A stretch of 64,000 bases of DNA from Marinifilaceae bacterium (GCA_016936255.1 JAFGYE010000037.1:1-64000), one strand, 5' to 3'; shown: positions 18,217 through 26,904, counted from the stretch's first letter. Program-made: numbers and translations. Notes: generated by a model from the letters alone, not told the origin.

Positions 18217-19041
18217 TTAAGCATTTAATGTGAAACGCATCATTTTCGTCACAGTTAAATCTTTGTCAGATTCAGCAAGATACTGCTTAACAGTTTGCTT
18301 GTTGTTTTTAACAAAGTCCTGATTCAATAATGTTGATTCTTTAAAGAATTTAACCAATCGGCCTTCTGCAATTTTATCAAGCATAGCCTCAGGTTTTCCT
18401 TCTAAACGAGCTTTTTCTTTTGCGATTTCAAGTTCTTTTGCAACTACATCAGCATCAACATCATCCTTATCTATACTTATTGGAGCCATAGCTGCAGCTT
18501 GCATAGCAACGTCTCTAGCCATTTGCTCATCCATTGATTTGTTAAAACCAATCATAGTAGATAATTTGTTTCCTGCGTGAATATAGGCAACAGAATATTC
18601 TGCTTCCATTTTATTATAGAAACTTAAATCGATTTTCTCACCGATAACACCGGTTTGCTCAGTAACGTGTTCTTCAACTTTTCTTCCTTCAAGCTCTAAA
18701 GCTTTCAAAGCTTCAAGATCTGCAGGCATGTTTGCCAAAGCTAAATCAAGAATTTTAGTTGCAAATTCTACGAAACTCTCATTCTTAGCAACGAAGTCGG
18801 TTTCACAGTTTAGAGTGATCATTACACCACTTTTCTTATCTTCAGAAACTTTCGCTAATACAACACCTTCAGTTGCTTCTCTGTCGGCACGTTTGTTAGC
18901 AATCGCCATTCCTTTTTTACGAATAATGCTTACCGCTGCGTCAAAATCCCCTTCAGCTTCAGTAAGAGCATTTTTACAATCCATCATTCCTGCGCCAGTT
19001 GCTTTACGCAATTTGGCTACGTCTGCTGCTTTAATAGACAT
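18217..19041 (-). CDS. tsf: Elongation factor Ts
   Basis: This 274-residue guanine-nucleotide exchange factor recharges EF-Tu. The N-terminal UBA-like region reads ADVAKLRKATGAGMMDCKNA, followed by the EF-Tu contact motif NCETDFVAKNESF and the dimerisation domain. The next upstream gene is rpsB, 26 bases away, the near-universal arrangement. A strong terminator lies just downstream. Confidence 0.98.
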   Translation of the reverse strand: MSIKAADVAKLRKATGAGMMDCKNALTEAEGDFDAAVSIIRKKGMAIANKRADREATEGVVLAKVSEDKKSGVMITLNCETDFVAKNESFVEFATKILDLALANMPADLEALKALELEGRKVEEHVTEQTGVIGEKIDLSFYNKMEAEYSVAYIHAGNKLSTMIGFNKSMDEQMARDVAMQAAAMAPISIDKDDVDADVVAKELEIAKEKARLEGKPEAMLDKIAEGRLVKFFKESTLLNQDFVKNNKQTVKQYLAESDKDLTVTKMMRFTLNA

Positions 19042-19067
19042 GATATATCTAATTTTTTGTTAGTTAA

Positions 19068-19946
19068 TTATTCCTTATCATTCTTTTCTTCTTCAGTAGC
19101 TGGAGCTTCTGGAGTTGTTTCTGCAACTGGTGCTTCTGGAGCAACTTCTACAGCTGGAGCAACTTCGGCAACTGGTGCTTCATTTGCAGGAGCATCTGCT
19201 TTCTTAGCTTTTTTAGGCTTAGAAGCTTTCTTTTCAGTTGATTCAGTATCTTTTTCTACTTTTCTTTCCGATAAACCTTCTTTAATAGAAGCGGTTACAA
19301 TGTCAAGAATGATAGAAACAGAGCTGGAAGCGTCATCATTACAAGGAACTACAAAATCAATACCTTCTGGGCTTGAGTTTGTATCAACCATTGCAAAAAC
19401 AGGAATACCCAAACGGTTTGCTTCTTTAACAGCGATATATTCTTTCATTACATCAACTACAAATAGAGCTGCCGGTAATCTGGTCAGATCAACAATACTA
19501 CCTAAGTTTTTTTCCAACTTAGCTCTTTGACGAGATACTTGTAGTCTTTCTCTTTTAGATAGGTGGTTAAGAGTTCCGTCACCTTCCATTTTGTCAATGG
19601 TAGACATTTTCTTAACAGCCTTTCTGATAGTAGGGAAGTTAGTTAACATACCACCTGGCCAACGCTCAGTTACATATGGCATATTTACTGCTGCTACTTT
19701 TTCAGAAACGATTGATTTTGCTTGCTTTTTAGTAGCAACAAAAAGAATTTTTCTTCCTGATTTAGCGATTTGTTTCAATGCTGCGGCGGCATCATCCAGC
19801 TTTACAGCTGTTTTGTGCAAGTCGATAATGTGAATTCCATTGCGCTCCATGAAAATATAAGGAGCCATTTTTGGATTCCATTTTCTAGTCAAGTGACCAA
19901 AGTGGCAACCTGCTTCTAATAATTCTTCAAATGTAGTATTTGACAT
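19068..19946 (-). CDS. rpsB: 30S ribosomal protein S2 with charged C-terminal extension
   Basis: Residues 1-225 are a standard S2 (TFEELLEAGCHFGHLTRKWN at the start, RWPGGMLTNFPTIRK, VDTNSSPEGIDFVVPCNDDA). From about 228 to 292 the protein carries a low-complexity tail rich in Lys, then Ala, Pro and Glu (APVAEVAPAVEVAPEAPVAE), ending in acidic residues. Such tails occur on S2 of other Bacteroidota and are presumably disordered. The gene opens the rpsB-tsf pair, 101 bases after rpsI. Confidence 0.98.
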   Translation of the reverse strand: MSNTTFEELLEAGCHFGHLTRKWNPKMAPYIFMERNGIHIIDLHKTAVKLDDAAAALKQIAKSGRKILFVATKKQAKSIVSEKVAAVNMPYVTERWPGGMLTNFPTIRKAVKKMSTIDKMEGDGTLNHLSKRERLQVSRQRAKLEKNLGSIVDLTRLPAALFVVDVMKEYIAVKEANRLGIPVFAMVDTNSSPEGIDFVVPCNDDASSSVSIILDIVTASIKEGLSERKVEKDTESTEKKASKPKKAKKADAPANEAPVAEVAPAVEVAPEAPVAETTPEAPATEEEKNDKE

Positions 19947-20047
19947 TTTTGTTTTTTTTAATCGTTTACATTCATTTTATGGCAATTGCTAAGTAGTTCG
20001 AAAATCGAAGTCTTACCAATTTAGATACTAAACTTGCCACAAAAATT

Positions 20048-20434
20048 TTAACGCTTGCTAAATTGAAATTTCTTACGTGCTTTAGGTTGACCTGGTTTTT
20101 TACGTTCAACCTCACGAGGATCGCGAGTCATGAAACCTGCAGTTCTTAGTGCTGATTTTGATTCTGCATCAATTTTAACAAGTGCTCTGGAGATCGCCAA
20201 ACGAAGAGCTTCTGCTTGACCTGTAACTCCACCGCCATCAAGATTTACTTTGATGTCATACTTATCGGCTACCTCTAAAAGGTTTAAAGGTTGCTGAACG
20301 ATGTACTGTAGAGTTCCGGTAGTAAAGTACTCTTTAAGCTCTTTTTTGTTGATGGTAATCTGACCTTTACCTTCGCTAACGTATACACGGGCAACAGCTG
20401 CTTTTCTACGTCCAATAGCATTAATAACTTCCAT
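20048..20434 (-). CDS. rpsI: 30S ribosomal protein S9
   Basis: This 128-residue protein has the family start EVINAIGRRKAAVARVYV, the GGGVTGQAEALRLAISRAL segment, and the basic C-terminal tail KARKKFQFSKR that reaches the P-site. It starts 6 bases after the rplM stop, confirming the conserved rplM-rpsI pair. Confidence 0.98.
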   Translation of the reverse strand: MEVINAIGRRKAAVARVYVSEGKGQITINKKELKEYFTTGTLQYIVQQPLNLLEVADKYDIKVNLDGGGVTGQAEALRLAISRALVKIDAESKSALRTAGFMTRDPREVERKKPGQPKARKKFQFSKR

Positions 20435-20440
20435 ACCTAC

Positions 20441-20896
20441 TTATTTAATTGTGTTTAAATCTAATTTCTTTGGCTGCTGAGCTTCGTGTTTGTGCTCAGG
20501 ACCTACAACTACATATAGGTTTGAGTAAAGAGTTCTTCCTAAACGATTTTTTGGAAGCATACCTTTAACAGCCTTCTCAATTAATCTTTCTGGGTGTTTC
20601 GCCATAAGATCAGCTGGAGTATGAATTCTTTGTCCACCTGGGTGTCCGGTGTAAGAAAAATACTTTCTGTCTGTCATTTTGTTTCCAGTCATACGTATTT
20701 TCTCAGCATTGATAATAATCACGTTGTCTCCACAATCAACATGAGGAGTGTAATTTGGCTTATATTTACCTCTAATCAGCTTTGCTACTTTAGAGCTAAG
20801 TCTACCTAACACCTGGTCTGCTGCATCAATAACAATCCACTCTTTAGTGGCGGTTGCTTTGTTTGCAGAAACTGTTTTGTAACTTAATGTATCCAC
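20441..20896 (-). CDS. rplM: 50S ribosomal protein L13
   Basis: This 151-residue L13 contains WIVIDAADQVLGRLSSKVAK, VIIINAEKIRMTGNKM and the C-terminal KGMLPKNRLGRTLYSNL. It is the first gene of the rplM-rpsI-rpsB-tsf cluster and is preceded by a good Bacteroidota promoter about 55 bases upstream. Confidence 0.98.
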   Translation of the reverse strand: MDTLSYKTVSANKATATKEWIVIDAADQVLGRLSSKVAKLIRGKYKPNYTPHVDCGDNVIIINAEKIRMTGNKMTDRKYFSYTGHPGGQRIHTPADLMAKHPERLIEKAVKGMLPKNRLGRTLYSNLYVVVGPEHKHEAQQPKKLDLNTIK

Positions 20897-20950
20897 GTTA
20901 AAAACTTTTAATAAATAATACTTTTAATACAATTATTCCAATTTGGCTTG

Positions 20951-20982
20951 CAAAAGTACAAGAATCCTATAAATACACCAAT
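20951..20982 (-). promoter_or_regulatory. Promoter of the rplM ribosomal cluster
   Basis: On the minus strand, ATTG is followed after 20 bases by TACTTTTG, close to the Bacteroidota primary-sigma consensus TTTG/N19-20/TAnnTTTG. It lies 55 bases upstream of the rplM start. Confidence 0.7.
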
Positions 20983-21301
20983 TTTTTTAACGATTTATTG
21001 ATGAAGAACTTAACCTGATGTGGATAATCGGGTAATGTGGAGGAGTTAAGTCTGTCAAAAAATCAAATCGATATATTTCCCAATATTGAATCCTTTACTT
21101 GCTAAGGGTAGTAGAATCAAGTTGTTGGGGTGGGGAGTCTTCATAAGAAAGCCCATCGTCACAATTTCACTGCAAAAGTATGAAATAAATTTATTTTTGA
21201 AGTCTCTTTTTAGTATTTTTTTAGAAAGAAATGCAATTGGAAGATTTGATATGCAGGAACTAAGGGGTGATTGTATTTGATAATTATAAATATTGAAAGG
21301 A
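20983..21301. other. Intergenic region upstream of rplM and the DNA glycosylase gene
   Basis: No gene is supported here. Two further boxes are present: TATTTTTG on the plus strand (21192-21199), which may serve the glycosylase gene, and TACTTTTG on the minus strand (21173-21180), a possible second rplM promoter. Neither has a good -33 element. A short open frame near 21086 has no family features. Confidence 0.4.
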
Positions 21302-21826
21302 ATGAGTGTTCGATTAAAAAGAGATTTTTTTCTGAAGGATATAAATATAGTAGCCTGTCAGCTGATAGGAAAAATCATTGTTAGAAAATTTGATACAAGG
21401 AAAGAAGAGCGGTTTAGAATAACAGAAATTGAAATTTATGTGGGAGAGGAAGATCTGGCATCTCATGCATCAAAAGGGCGTACTAAAAGAACAGAGGTAA
21501 TGTATTCTTGCGGTGGGTGCGTTTATGTTTATCTAATTTACGGGATGTATTGGATGCTGAATATTGTAACCGGGAAAAAGGATCAAGCTCAGGCAATATT
21601 AATTCGTGGTGTTGAAGGAATTGATGGTCCGGGTAAAATCGGACAGCAATTGAAGTTGGATAAGAGTTTTTATGGAGAGAATCTGGAGAGCTCGAATCGA
21701 ATTTGGGTGGAAGATGATGGTACGTCGTACAATTATACCGTTCATCCCAGAATTAATGTGGAATATGCGGGTGATATATGGAAAAACAAGTTGTATCGTT
21801 ATAAAATTGAGAAAGCAAAGCTTTAA
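21302..21826 (+). CDS. DNA-3-methyladenine glycosylase (AAG/MPG family)
   Basis: This 174-residue enzyme excises alkylated purines to start base-excision repair. The active-site block is clear: EIEIYVGEEDLASHASKG has the catalytic Glu44, the intercalating Tyr46 and His55, and VYVYLIYGMYWMLNIVTG, AILIRGVEG and DGPGKIGQ follow. The ATG at 21302 is chosen over a TTG three codons upstream, since AAAGG stands just before it. It is slightly shorter than many homologues. Its stop overlaps the convergent barrel-protein gene by four bases (TTAA). Confidence 0.92.
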   Translation: MSVRLKRDFFLKDINIVACQLIGKIIVRKFDTRKEERFRITEIEIYVGEEDLASHASKGRTKRTEVMYSCGGCVYVYLIYGMYWMLNIVTGKKDQAQAILIRGVEGIDGPGKIGQQLKLDKSFYGENLESSNRIWVEDDGTSYNYTVHPRINVEYAGDIWKNKLYRYKIEKAKL

Positions 21827-22965
21827 TTCCAGCTCACTTTTTTCAGAAAGAAATCTCCATTGATTCTGAGATAGATTGCTGTGGCGTAATTCGTATTTGA
21901 ATTTATTGGATTGTGATAAAGATCTATTTTAGCTCCCAAATTGATGCCTTTACTTATCTTCCGCTCATAGAAATACTTAAATGTAACAAATTGTCTTCTG
22001 TTTTGATATAAACCGGGTTGGCTGTAGGAAATCGACTGAAATAATTGCGAACCTCTGGAGGCTATGAAATGATATGCATTCCAATATCCTAGTCTAAATT
22101 GAGAGTGTTTTGTGTTAATGCCAATCTGTGGGTAAAAGGCATGTCCTTTATTATAGAAAAATTCACGAACAGAGGAGTTGTCGCTAACGTAATATGCCAA
22201 AGCTTGAATGTTCCATGAAGTAATTTTTGAGTCCTCAATTTTTCGCGAAAAATTAAGTCCTGAAGAAAAGTTACCAATAGTTTGAACGGATTCGTCAGAT
22301 GAATCGATTTCACCACCTCTGTGTGTGAAAAGAATTTGAATAGGAATGGACAATCTGTTTTGGGAGGATGTGTTATTCAATTGGTAGCTGCTTGAAATCC
22401 CGAAAGTGAATTTTTCCTGAAAAGGATCTCCTTCTAGTATAAATTGCTCCCAATTAATCCAAGTATCAAGCTTTAGTCGTTTTGAATGATATAAGAATTG
22501 AATTCCACTTTCTGCTTTATCTGTAAAGAACTTTTCTGGCTCGAACATGGGCTCCGAAAGCATATGGTTGTTGTTTTGGTTTAAGCCTCCTAAAATTAAA
22601 TTGACTTTACTTGAGACTTGATAGTTTACAGAGAATATTGCTTGTGTTTCATTAAAGTTTGTTCGTCCTGAATATTGCTGAAACCGCACTCCAGCTTCAA
22701 TTCGAATTTTAGAAGATGGATAATAAACCAATTTTGGTGTTGCTGAGTAGCCGATCCAGGTTGCCCCATTTGCGAAAGTACCTGAGTACTCATTGTTTTT
22801 CACAAAATTAAGATTTTCAAATCGTAAAAATAATTTATTACTGTCTGCTTTTTGAAATTCTTTGTAATGTAAAAAAGGCGTATTAAAATCTTGGGCCAAT
22901 AATGAATATTGACTTGTCAACAGCCATAATAATATGATGAATACCTGTGTAAAGAGTCTAGCCAT
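21823..22965 (-). CDS. Outer-membrane beta-barrel-like protein, unknown function
   Basis: This 380-residue protein has a signal peptide (to about residue 24, ending SLLAQ). The remainder is alternating aromatic/polar strands with frequent Tyr, Phe, Asn and Ser, for example RIEAGVRFQQYSGRTNF and FRLGYWNAYHFIASRG. This pattern suggests a 16- to 18-stranded outer-membrane barrel. I do not recognise a specific family and cannot name a substrate. It is a single gene on the minus strand, convergent with the DNA glycosylase gene. The C-terminus (LKKVSWN) does not end in the usual aromatic, so barrel membership is inferred from composition only. Confidence 0.75.
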   Translation of the reverse strand: MARLFTQVFIILLWLLTSQYSLLAQDFNTPFLHYKEFQKADSNKLFLRFENLNFVKNNEYSGTFANGATWIGYSATPKLVYYPSSKIRIEAGVRFQQYSGRTNFNETQAIFSVNYQVSSKVNLILGGLNQNNNHMLSEPMFEPEKFFTDKAESGIQFLYHSKRLKLDTWINWEQFILEGDPFQEKFTFGISSSYQLNNTSSQNRLSIPIQILFTHRGGEIDSSDESVQTIGNFSSGLNFSRKIEDSKITSWNIQALAYYVSDNSSVREFFYNKGHAFYPQIGINTKHSQFRLGYWNAYHFIASRGSQLFQSISYSQPGLYQNRRQFVTFKYFYERKISKGINLGAKIDLYHNPINSNTNYATAIYLRINGDFFLKKVSWN

Positions 22966-23046
22966 ATTTTAATTTTACGGGAGCCAATGTACAATTATCT
23001 GAAGAAATATTTTAAAAGAAAGGGGTAAATAATTATTTTTTATTTA

Positions 23047-23079
23047 GAAAAAGGGTTTCTCTGATTGAAGAGAAACCCT
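23047..23079 (-). terminator. Terminator of the PspC/DUF4252 operon
   Basis: A perfect ten-base stem AGGGTTTCTC/GAGAAACCCT with an eight-base loop is followed by TTTTT on the minus strand, about 110 bases after the small PspC gene. Confidence 0.75.
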
Positions 23080-23187
23080 AATTTAATGAATGCTTTGGTT
23101 GTTTTTCGGTGAAAAGACTAAATACCTTTAGAACCAAATTTGGGATAAATATTGCATTCAAATCAGACTATATTGTTATGTGCTGTT

Positions 23188-23385
23188 TTATGCTGTTTCG
23201 TATGAAGAATCAGGCAAAACCAATGCCAGTATAAAGTATGCCAAAAGCATTAGTGGATTAAATAAAGTTAGTATCAGCCATGCCGTTCTTATAATTATTG
23301 GGTCGAGTTCCGGATTTATGTATTGAGAAATGCCTCCGCAAACACCAGCTATTTTTTTCTCTTTTGATCTTATTAAGCGTTTCAT
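23188..23385 (-). CDS. Small PspC-domain membrane protein
   Basis: This 65-residue protein is essentially one PspC domain: a basic start (MKRLIRSKEKK), the motif IAGVCGGISQYINPELDPII, and a long hydrophobic helix (about 32-58). PspC proteins take part in envelope-stress sensing in other bacteria. It is the last gene of a minus-strand group that includes a second, larger PspC protein and a PadR regulator, so all are probably part of one membrane-stress response. Confidence 0.92.
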   Translation of the reverse strand: MKRLIRSKEKKIAGVCGGISQYINPELDPIIIRTAWLILTLFNPLMLLAYFILALVLPDSSYETA

Positions 23386-23494
23386 CTGTCTATAATTTTA
23401 AATTTTTGGCATATGTAACTTACCAGGTGATGATTTCCCTGAGTGTGGGAATTTTACACACGGACGTTTCATATTTTCTAAGTTTTTAATGTTG

Positions 23495-23998
23495 TTATTC
23501 CTGATCTTCGTCTTCATCGTCAAAAGTGAAGTGGGACAAAGTTTTTAATTCGTCAACACGAAAATCACCAAAAAAGGAAACTAATGAAGTTCTGTTTTCA
23601 TTATGGTGTAAGACATGGAATTCACTGAATTTTTTTCCGTTCCCTTTTGCGAAGAAATGAACATCATCAGAATTTTTATCATCTCTGTCAGTTAATACTT
23701 CCTTATAAGAATCTCCTTTTGATAATTGTGAAGAGACAATCTTTTTGAATTTGGTTTCGTCTCCGTTTACATGTTTAAACGTTAGGAATTTGATGTTTTC
23801 ACATTCTCCGGTGATATTTTTCTCCAATTCGTCTTCATCAACATCAAAGTCGAGGTTTTTTAGGAAGCTACCGGCAAAACTAAAACTGCTAAAACCATCT
23901 AAATTTGAATATTTAGCATGTATTTGCTCACCTTTGGTTTGAGCTTGCATCAGGATTGGAAATACTATTGCGGCAATTATTACTACTAATTTCTTCAT
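23495..23998 (-). CDS. DUF4252 secreted protein
   Basis: This 167-residue protein has a signal peptide (MKKLVVIIAAIVFPILMQAQ) and the DUF4252 layout: repeated FSFAGSFLKNL, a Lys/Asp-rich middle and an acidic end (DDEDEDQE). DUF4252 proteins are common in Bacteroidota and uncharacterised. They often sit beside stress sigma factors or PspC genes; here the neighbours are two PspC genes and PadR. It is probably periplasmic. Confidence 0.85.
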   Translation of the reverse strand: MKKLVVIIAAIVFPILMQAQTKGEQIHAKYSNLDGFSSFSFAGSFLKNLDFDVDEDELEKNITGECENIKFLTFKHVNGDETKFKKIVSSQLSKGDSYKEVLTDRDDKNSDDVHFFAKGNGKKFSEFHVLHHNENRTSLVSFFGDFRVDELKTLSHFTFDDEDEDQE

Positions 23999-24079
23999 GA
24001 TATTTTATTTTTTAGTTTACCACGTTTACACCGGCAAAGCGTGTGTTGAAAAAGGAGCCGGTGTAAAGCATGGATTTAT

Positions 24080-25666
24080 TTAATATTTTAATTTGCTTAG
24101 GCCTTCTTTTTTCATGATCCACATCTTGTCAAGCATGTCGTAATCCCATGTATTATCTACATTATCAATGTCGTGAATGATTCTTCGCATCGATTTGTCC
24201 AGATAAATCACTTTTCCTTCGGGTACCTTAATTGTGATGTGCAGTTTTTGATTTCTCCATTTACTATCAGTCGGTAAGGTGAAGTATTGATTGAAAACAA
24301 TTAGTGAATCGGTTTGTGTCCATTTGTATTCAATGTTTTCAGCATTTTCGCTTGCCTGTTCATTGGATCTTCCACGTGATTTCTTTTTTAATTTAATTTC
24401 AAACTTGCCACTGTTGCTTTTCTCTATGTCAAGAGTTGGTTCTCCAACTATAATTTCTTTATCATCTTTAACGATTATTTTTATATTATCAAGGCCGATG
24501 TGTCCATCGTGCCAGTCAAAATTGATATTGTCAGTTGATTTTAAATAAAGAGTGTCTGTTTGCGTAGGCTGTATTTCAATATTTTCGGAATAACGGGTGC
24601 TGCTTTGCATGTATCCTTTTATTTGAGAAAAACTTAGGCTTACCAATAGAATAATTCCCAGTAACCAAAATGCAAGAGCTGAAAATCCTATTATTTTATT
24701 GTTGGTTTTAAAATTGAACAGAAGTTTTAATCCTGCAAAAATCAGAAGGAGTAAAGGGATCCCAATCACCACGATCACACCAATTGTGAATAAGGTGATG
24801 CTGCTTCCGTCAAGAAACATGTGTGGAAGCACTGTGCCAGGAAAATGGAAATCAGAAAATGGACCAAAAAAGCTATTTACAAAAATCATTGAGCCAATAA
24901 AGCTGATAAGGGTAACAAATCCTGCAAATACGAATCCAATGCCGAGCAAAATAATAATCACTTTAAGGATGAGTCGGAGTGCTGTTCCTGCAAAATCCAG
25001 AACTCTGTCAAAACCATCCCGAACTTGCGGTCCGTTCTTGTCCCTCATCTTTTCAAAACTTTCTTTTACCTCTTTGTATTCGTCTTTAATTGTTTCCTCT
25101 ATATTTGAGATATTTACCTTTTTTCCCTTCATTTCTAATTTTTGAGTTGTGGTAACTGCTTTGGGAACAGCAATCCATAAAATCACATAAAGGAGAAATG
25201 AAAATCCATAACCAAGGAAAAAGAAAAGGGCGAAAAGAAGACGGATTACAACTACATCAATTCCAAAGTAAGCGGCCAAACCACTGGCTACACCCCCCAG
25301 AACTCTGTGGTCAGGATCTCGGAATAATCTGCGTTTTTTCTTTTCGGAAGTTTGTTTTGTATCAGTTTCCTGATTCGACTCGTTTTCGATATTGTCTTCG
25401 TCGATAGCAAATATCTCTTCAGGTTTCCCCATTATCGATATGGTTTCTTCAATCATATCAACATTTACCACCTGATCTTTTGTGTTCAGTTTTTCTTGGA
25501 AAATTTCTGAAATTCTAGCTTCAATATCAGATATGATTTCGCGGCCTTCTTCGCTCGACCCATAGTGGGTATTGATGGTTCGTAAGTAAGCCTGTAGTTT
25601 TTCAAAAGCATCTTCATCAATATGGAAAATGCTTCCGCTTATGTTAATTGTCAATGTCTTTTTCAT
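24080..25666 (-). CDS. PspC-domain multi-pass membrane protein
   Basis: This 528-residue protein has three parts. The N-terminal cytoplasmic region (about 1-90, EGREIISDIEARISEIFQEK) resembles the alpha-helical domains found next to PspC and PadR. A PspC domain follows (about 112-172, VLGGVASGLAAYFGIDVVVI), then further membrane helices (about 230-345), and finally an extracytoplasmic beta-rich region (about 365-500). It lies 20 bases downstream of the PadR gene, a recurrent pairing in which PadR represses the membrane-protein operon. It likely senses or buffers membrane stress. Confidence 0.9.
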   Translation of the reverse strand: MKKTLTINISGSIFHIDEDAFEKLQAYLRTINTHYGSSEEGREIISDIEARISEIFQEKLNTKDQVVNVDMIEETISIMGKPEEIFAIDEDNIENESNQETDTKQTSEKKKRRLFRDPDHRVLGGVASGLAAYFGIDVVVIRLLFALFFFLGYGFSFLLYVILWIAVPKAVTTTQKLEMKGKKVNISNIEETIKDEYKEVKESFEKMRDKNGPQVRDGFDRVLDFAGTALRLILKVIIILLGIGFVFAGFVTLISFIGSMIFVNSFFGPFSDFHFPGTVLPHMFLDGSSITLFTIGVIVVIGIPLLLLIFAGLKLLFNFKTNNKIIGFSALAFWLLGIILLVSLSFSQIKGYMQSSTRYSENIEIQPTQTDTLYLKSTDNINFDWHDGHIGLDNIKIIVKDDKEIIVGEPTLDIEKSNSGKFEIKLKKKSRGRSNEQASENAENIEYKWTQTDSLIVFNQYFTLPTDSKWRNQKLHITIKVPEGKVIYLDKSMRRIIHDIDNVDNTWDYDMLDKMWIMKKEGLSKLKY

Positions 25667-25686
25667 TTGTATATCGGTTTAGGGTC

Positions 25687-26010
25687 TTACTTTTTAATTG
25701 TATTTACGGCATCAACTAAATCTTGCCAGGATTGATCCAATTCTTTAAGGAATCCACTTCCCAGTTCGGCAATTGTATAGTATTTCCGAGGTGGACCTTG
25801 AGTTGATTCCTCCCAACGATAGCTTAGTAATCCGTCGTTTTTTAATCGGGTTAGAAGTGGATATAAGGTTCCTTCCACAACAATCATTTTTGCCTCTTTT
25901 AGCTCCTTGATTATATCTGAAGCGTAAGCATCATTTCTTGATAAAATGGATAGAATACAATATTCCAGCACTCCTTTTCGCATTTGGGCTTTAGTGTTTT
26001 CGATCTTCAT
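25687..26010 (-). CDS. PadR-family transcriptional regulator
   Basis: This 107-residue protein has the PadR winged-helix pattern: AQMRKGVLEYCILSILSRND, IVVEGTLYPLLTRLKNDGLL and RWEESTQGPPRKYYTIAELG. PadR proteins repress their own operon and are released by an inducer or by membrane signals through the partner protein. It lies between a small secreted protein gene and the large PspC gene, with gaps of 12 and 20 bases, so it belongs to this operon. Confidence 0.95.
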   Translation of the reverse strand: MKIENTKAQMRKGVLEYCILSILSRNDAYASDIIKELKEAKMIVVEGTLYPLLTRLKNDGLLSYRWEESTQGPPRKYYTIAELGSGFLKELDQSWQDLVDAVNTIKK

Positions 26011-26022
26011 GGTTGGAATAAA

Positions 26023-26460
26023 TTAAATTCTTGATTTTGTATTTCCCGGATTGTTCCAGATGCTTTTGTGTATTTTCTTCTTAATTATTTTAGTTTCCTC
26101 TTTCGTTAGAACAGTGTCTTTTTCGATTAAAATCTGCTCTTTCGTTTGTGATGAAATATTTACAACATCAATGCTGTCATTATTGCCGGCTAAAATATCT
26201 TTACATACTTGTATGTTTTCTTCAAAAAAGAAAAGGCTTGAGTTGAAATAGCTTTTTTCTATAGTGACTTCTGGTTCCATATTTGGGATTTTTGATTTCC
26301 CATTCAAAATTACATCAGATACAATTTTTACAATTGGAGCGAGTATTTTTGATTGGTTCGCAGCGGTCTGAACAAACTGAGCATTGGATTCGGTTGTCCA
26401 CGAAAATAGAACAAGTAGAATCAGGCATAGTTTCCATAGTTTATTGTTTTTTTTGTTCAT
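26023..26460 (-). CDS. Hypothetical secreted protein leading the PadR/PspC operon
   Basis: This 145-residue protein starts at the ATG of MNKKNNKLWKLC; an upstream in-frame start would place 13 unlikely residues before the signal peptide. The signal peptide ends near SNAQ. The mature part has no motif I recognise and ends in basic residues (IIKKKIHKSIWNNPGNTKSRI). It is the first gene of the operon, before padR by 12 bases, and probably acts in the periplasm in the same stress response. Orthologues would be needed to say more. Confidence 0.7.
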   Translation of the reverse strand: MNKKNNKLWKLCLILLVLFSWTTESNAQFVQTAANQSKILAPIVKIVSDVILNGKSKIPNMEPEVTIEKSYFNSSLFFFEENIQVCKDILAGNNDSIDVVNISSQTKEQILIEKDTVLTKEETKIIKKKIHKSIWNNPGNTKSRI

Positions 26461-26513
26461 GGTGTTTGAATTAATATTATATACTACTGTTGCAAGCACG
26501 CAAGCTTGTTATA

Positions 26514-26546
26514 CAAATATACATACAAAAAAAGGTAATATGCAAA
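26514..26546 (-). promoter_or_regulatory. Promoter and candidate PadR operator of the PadR/PspC operon
   Basis: On the minus strand, TTTG is followed after 21 bases by TATATTTG, a fair Bacteroidota promoter about 54 bases before the first gene. The -33 box sits inside a perfect palindrome TATGC-AAA-GCATA (26540-26552), which is a plausible operator for the PadR protein encoded in the operon. The operator role is inference. Confidence 0.55.
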
Positions 26547-26676
26547 GCATAGTACTAAAAATATTTCAATTAAATACTTAAATACCTGTAGGTCAACAAT
26601 GTAAATTTAATTTAAAATTATCTTATATTTGAAGATTATAAAAAAATCAATATTAAGCAGGGGTGTTATTAAAAAA

Positions 26677-26904
26677 ATGACAAGAATAAAGCATTTTAGA
26701 GATAGGTGTATAGGTTGTGCTTATTGTGTGGGAGTAGCACCTGAATTTTGGGAGATGTGTACTGAAGATGGCAGATGTGACCTGATTGGTTCGATATGGA
26801 AGAGAGATTGTTACGAATTAGAAATTTTTAATGATGAGGTTCAGAAAAATAGGAAAGCAGCCGATATTTGTCCAGGCAAATGTATTCGGGTGGAAACCAA
26901 TTAA
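26677..26904 (+). CDS. Small ferredoxin-like 4Fe-4S protein
   Basis: This 75-residue protein begins MTRIKHFRDRCIGCAYC. Cys11, Cys14 and Cys17 with Cys65-Pro give the pattern C-x2-C-x2-C...C-P, typical of a single [4Fe-4S] ferredoxin of the Fer4_15 kind. Three more cysteines (28, 34 and one near 43) plus Cys69 raise the total to eight, so a second cluster or a disulfide cannot be excluded. The ATG is preferred over a TTG 16 codons upstream. It is a single gene followed by a terminator and has no adjacent redox partner. Its role as an electron carrier is inferred from the family. Confidence 0.85.
   Translation: MTRIKHFRDRCIGCAYCVGVAPEFWEMCTEDGRCDLIGSIWKRDCYELEIFNDEVQKNRKAADICPGKCIRVETN

Noticed and set aside
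19057-19530. A long frame antisense to rpsB
   Set aside because: It is an Ala/Ser-rich shadow of the rpsB low-complexity tail and has no independent evidence.
21086-21280. A short plus-strand frame between rplM and the DNA glycosylase gene
   Set aside because: No family features, weak composition, and it overlaps promoter-like boxes; it looks like chance.
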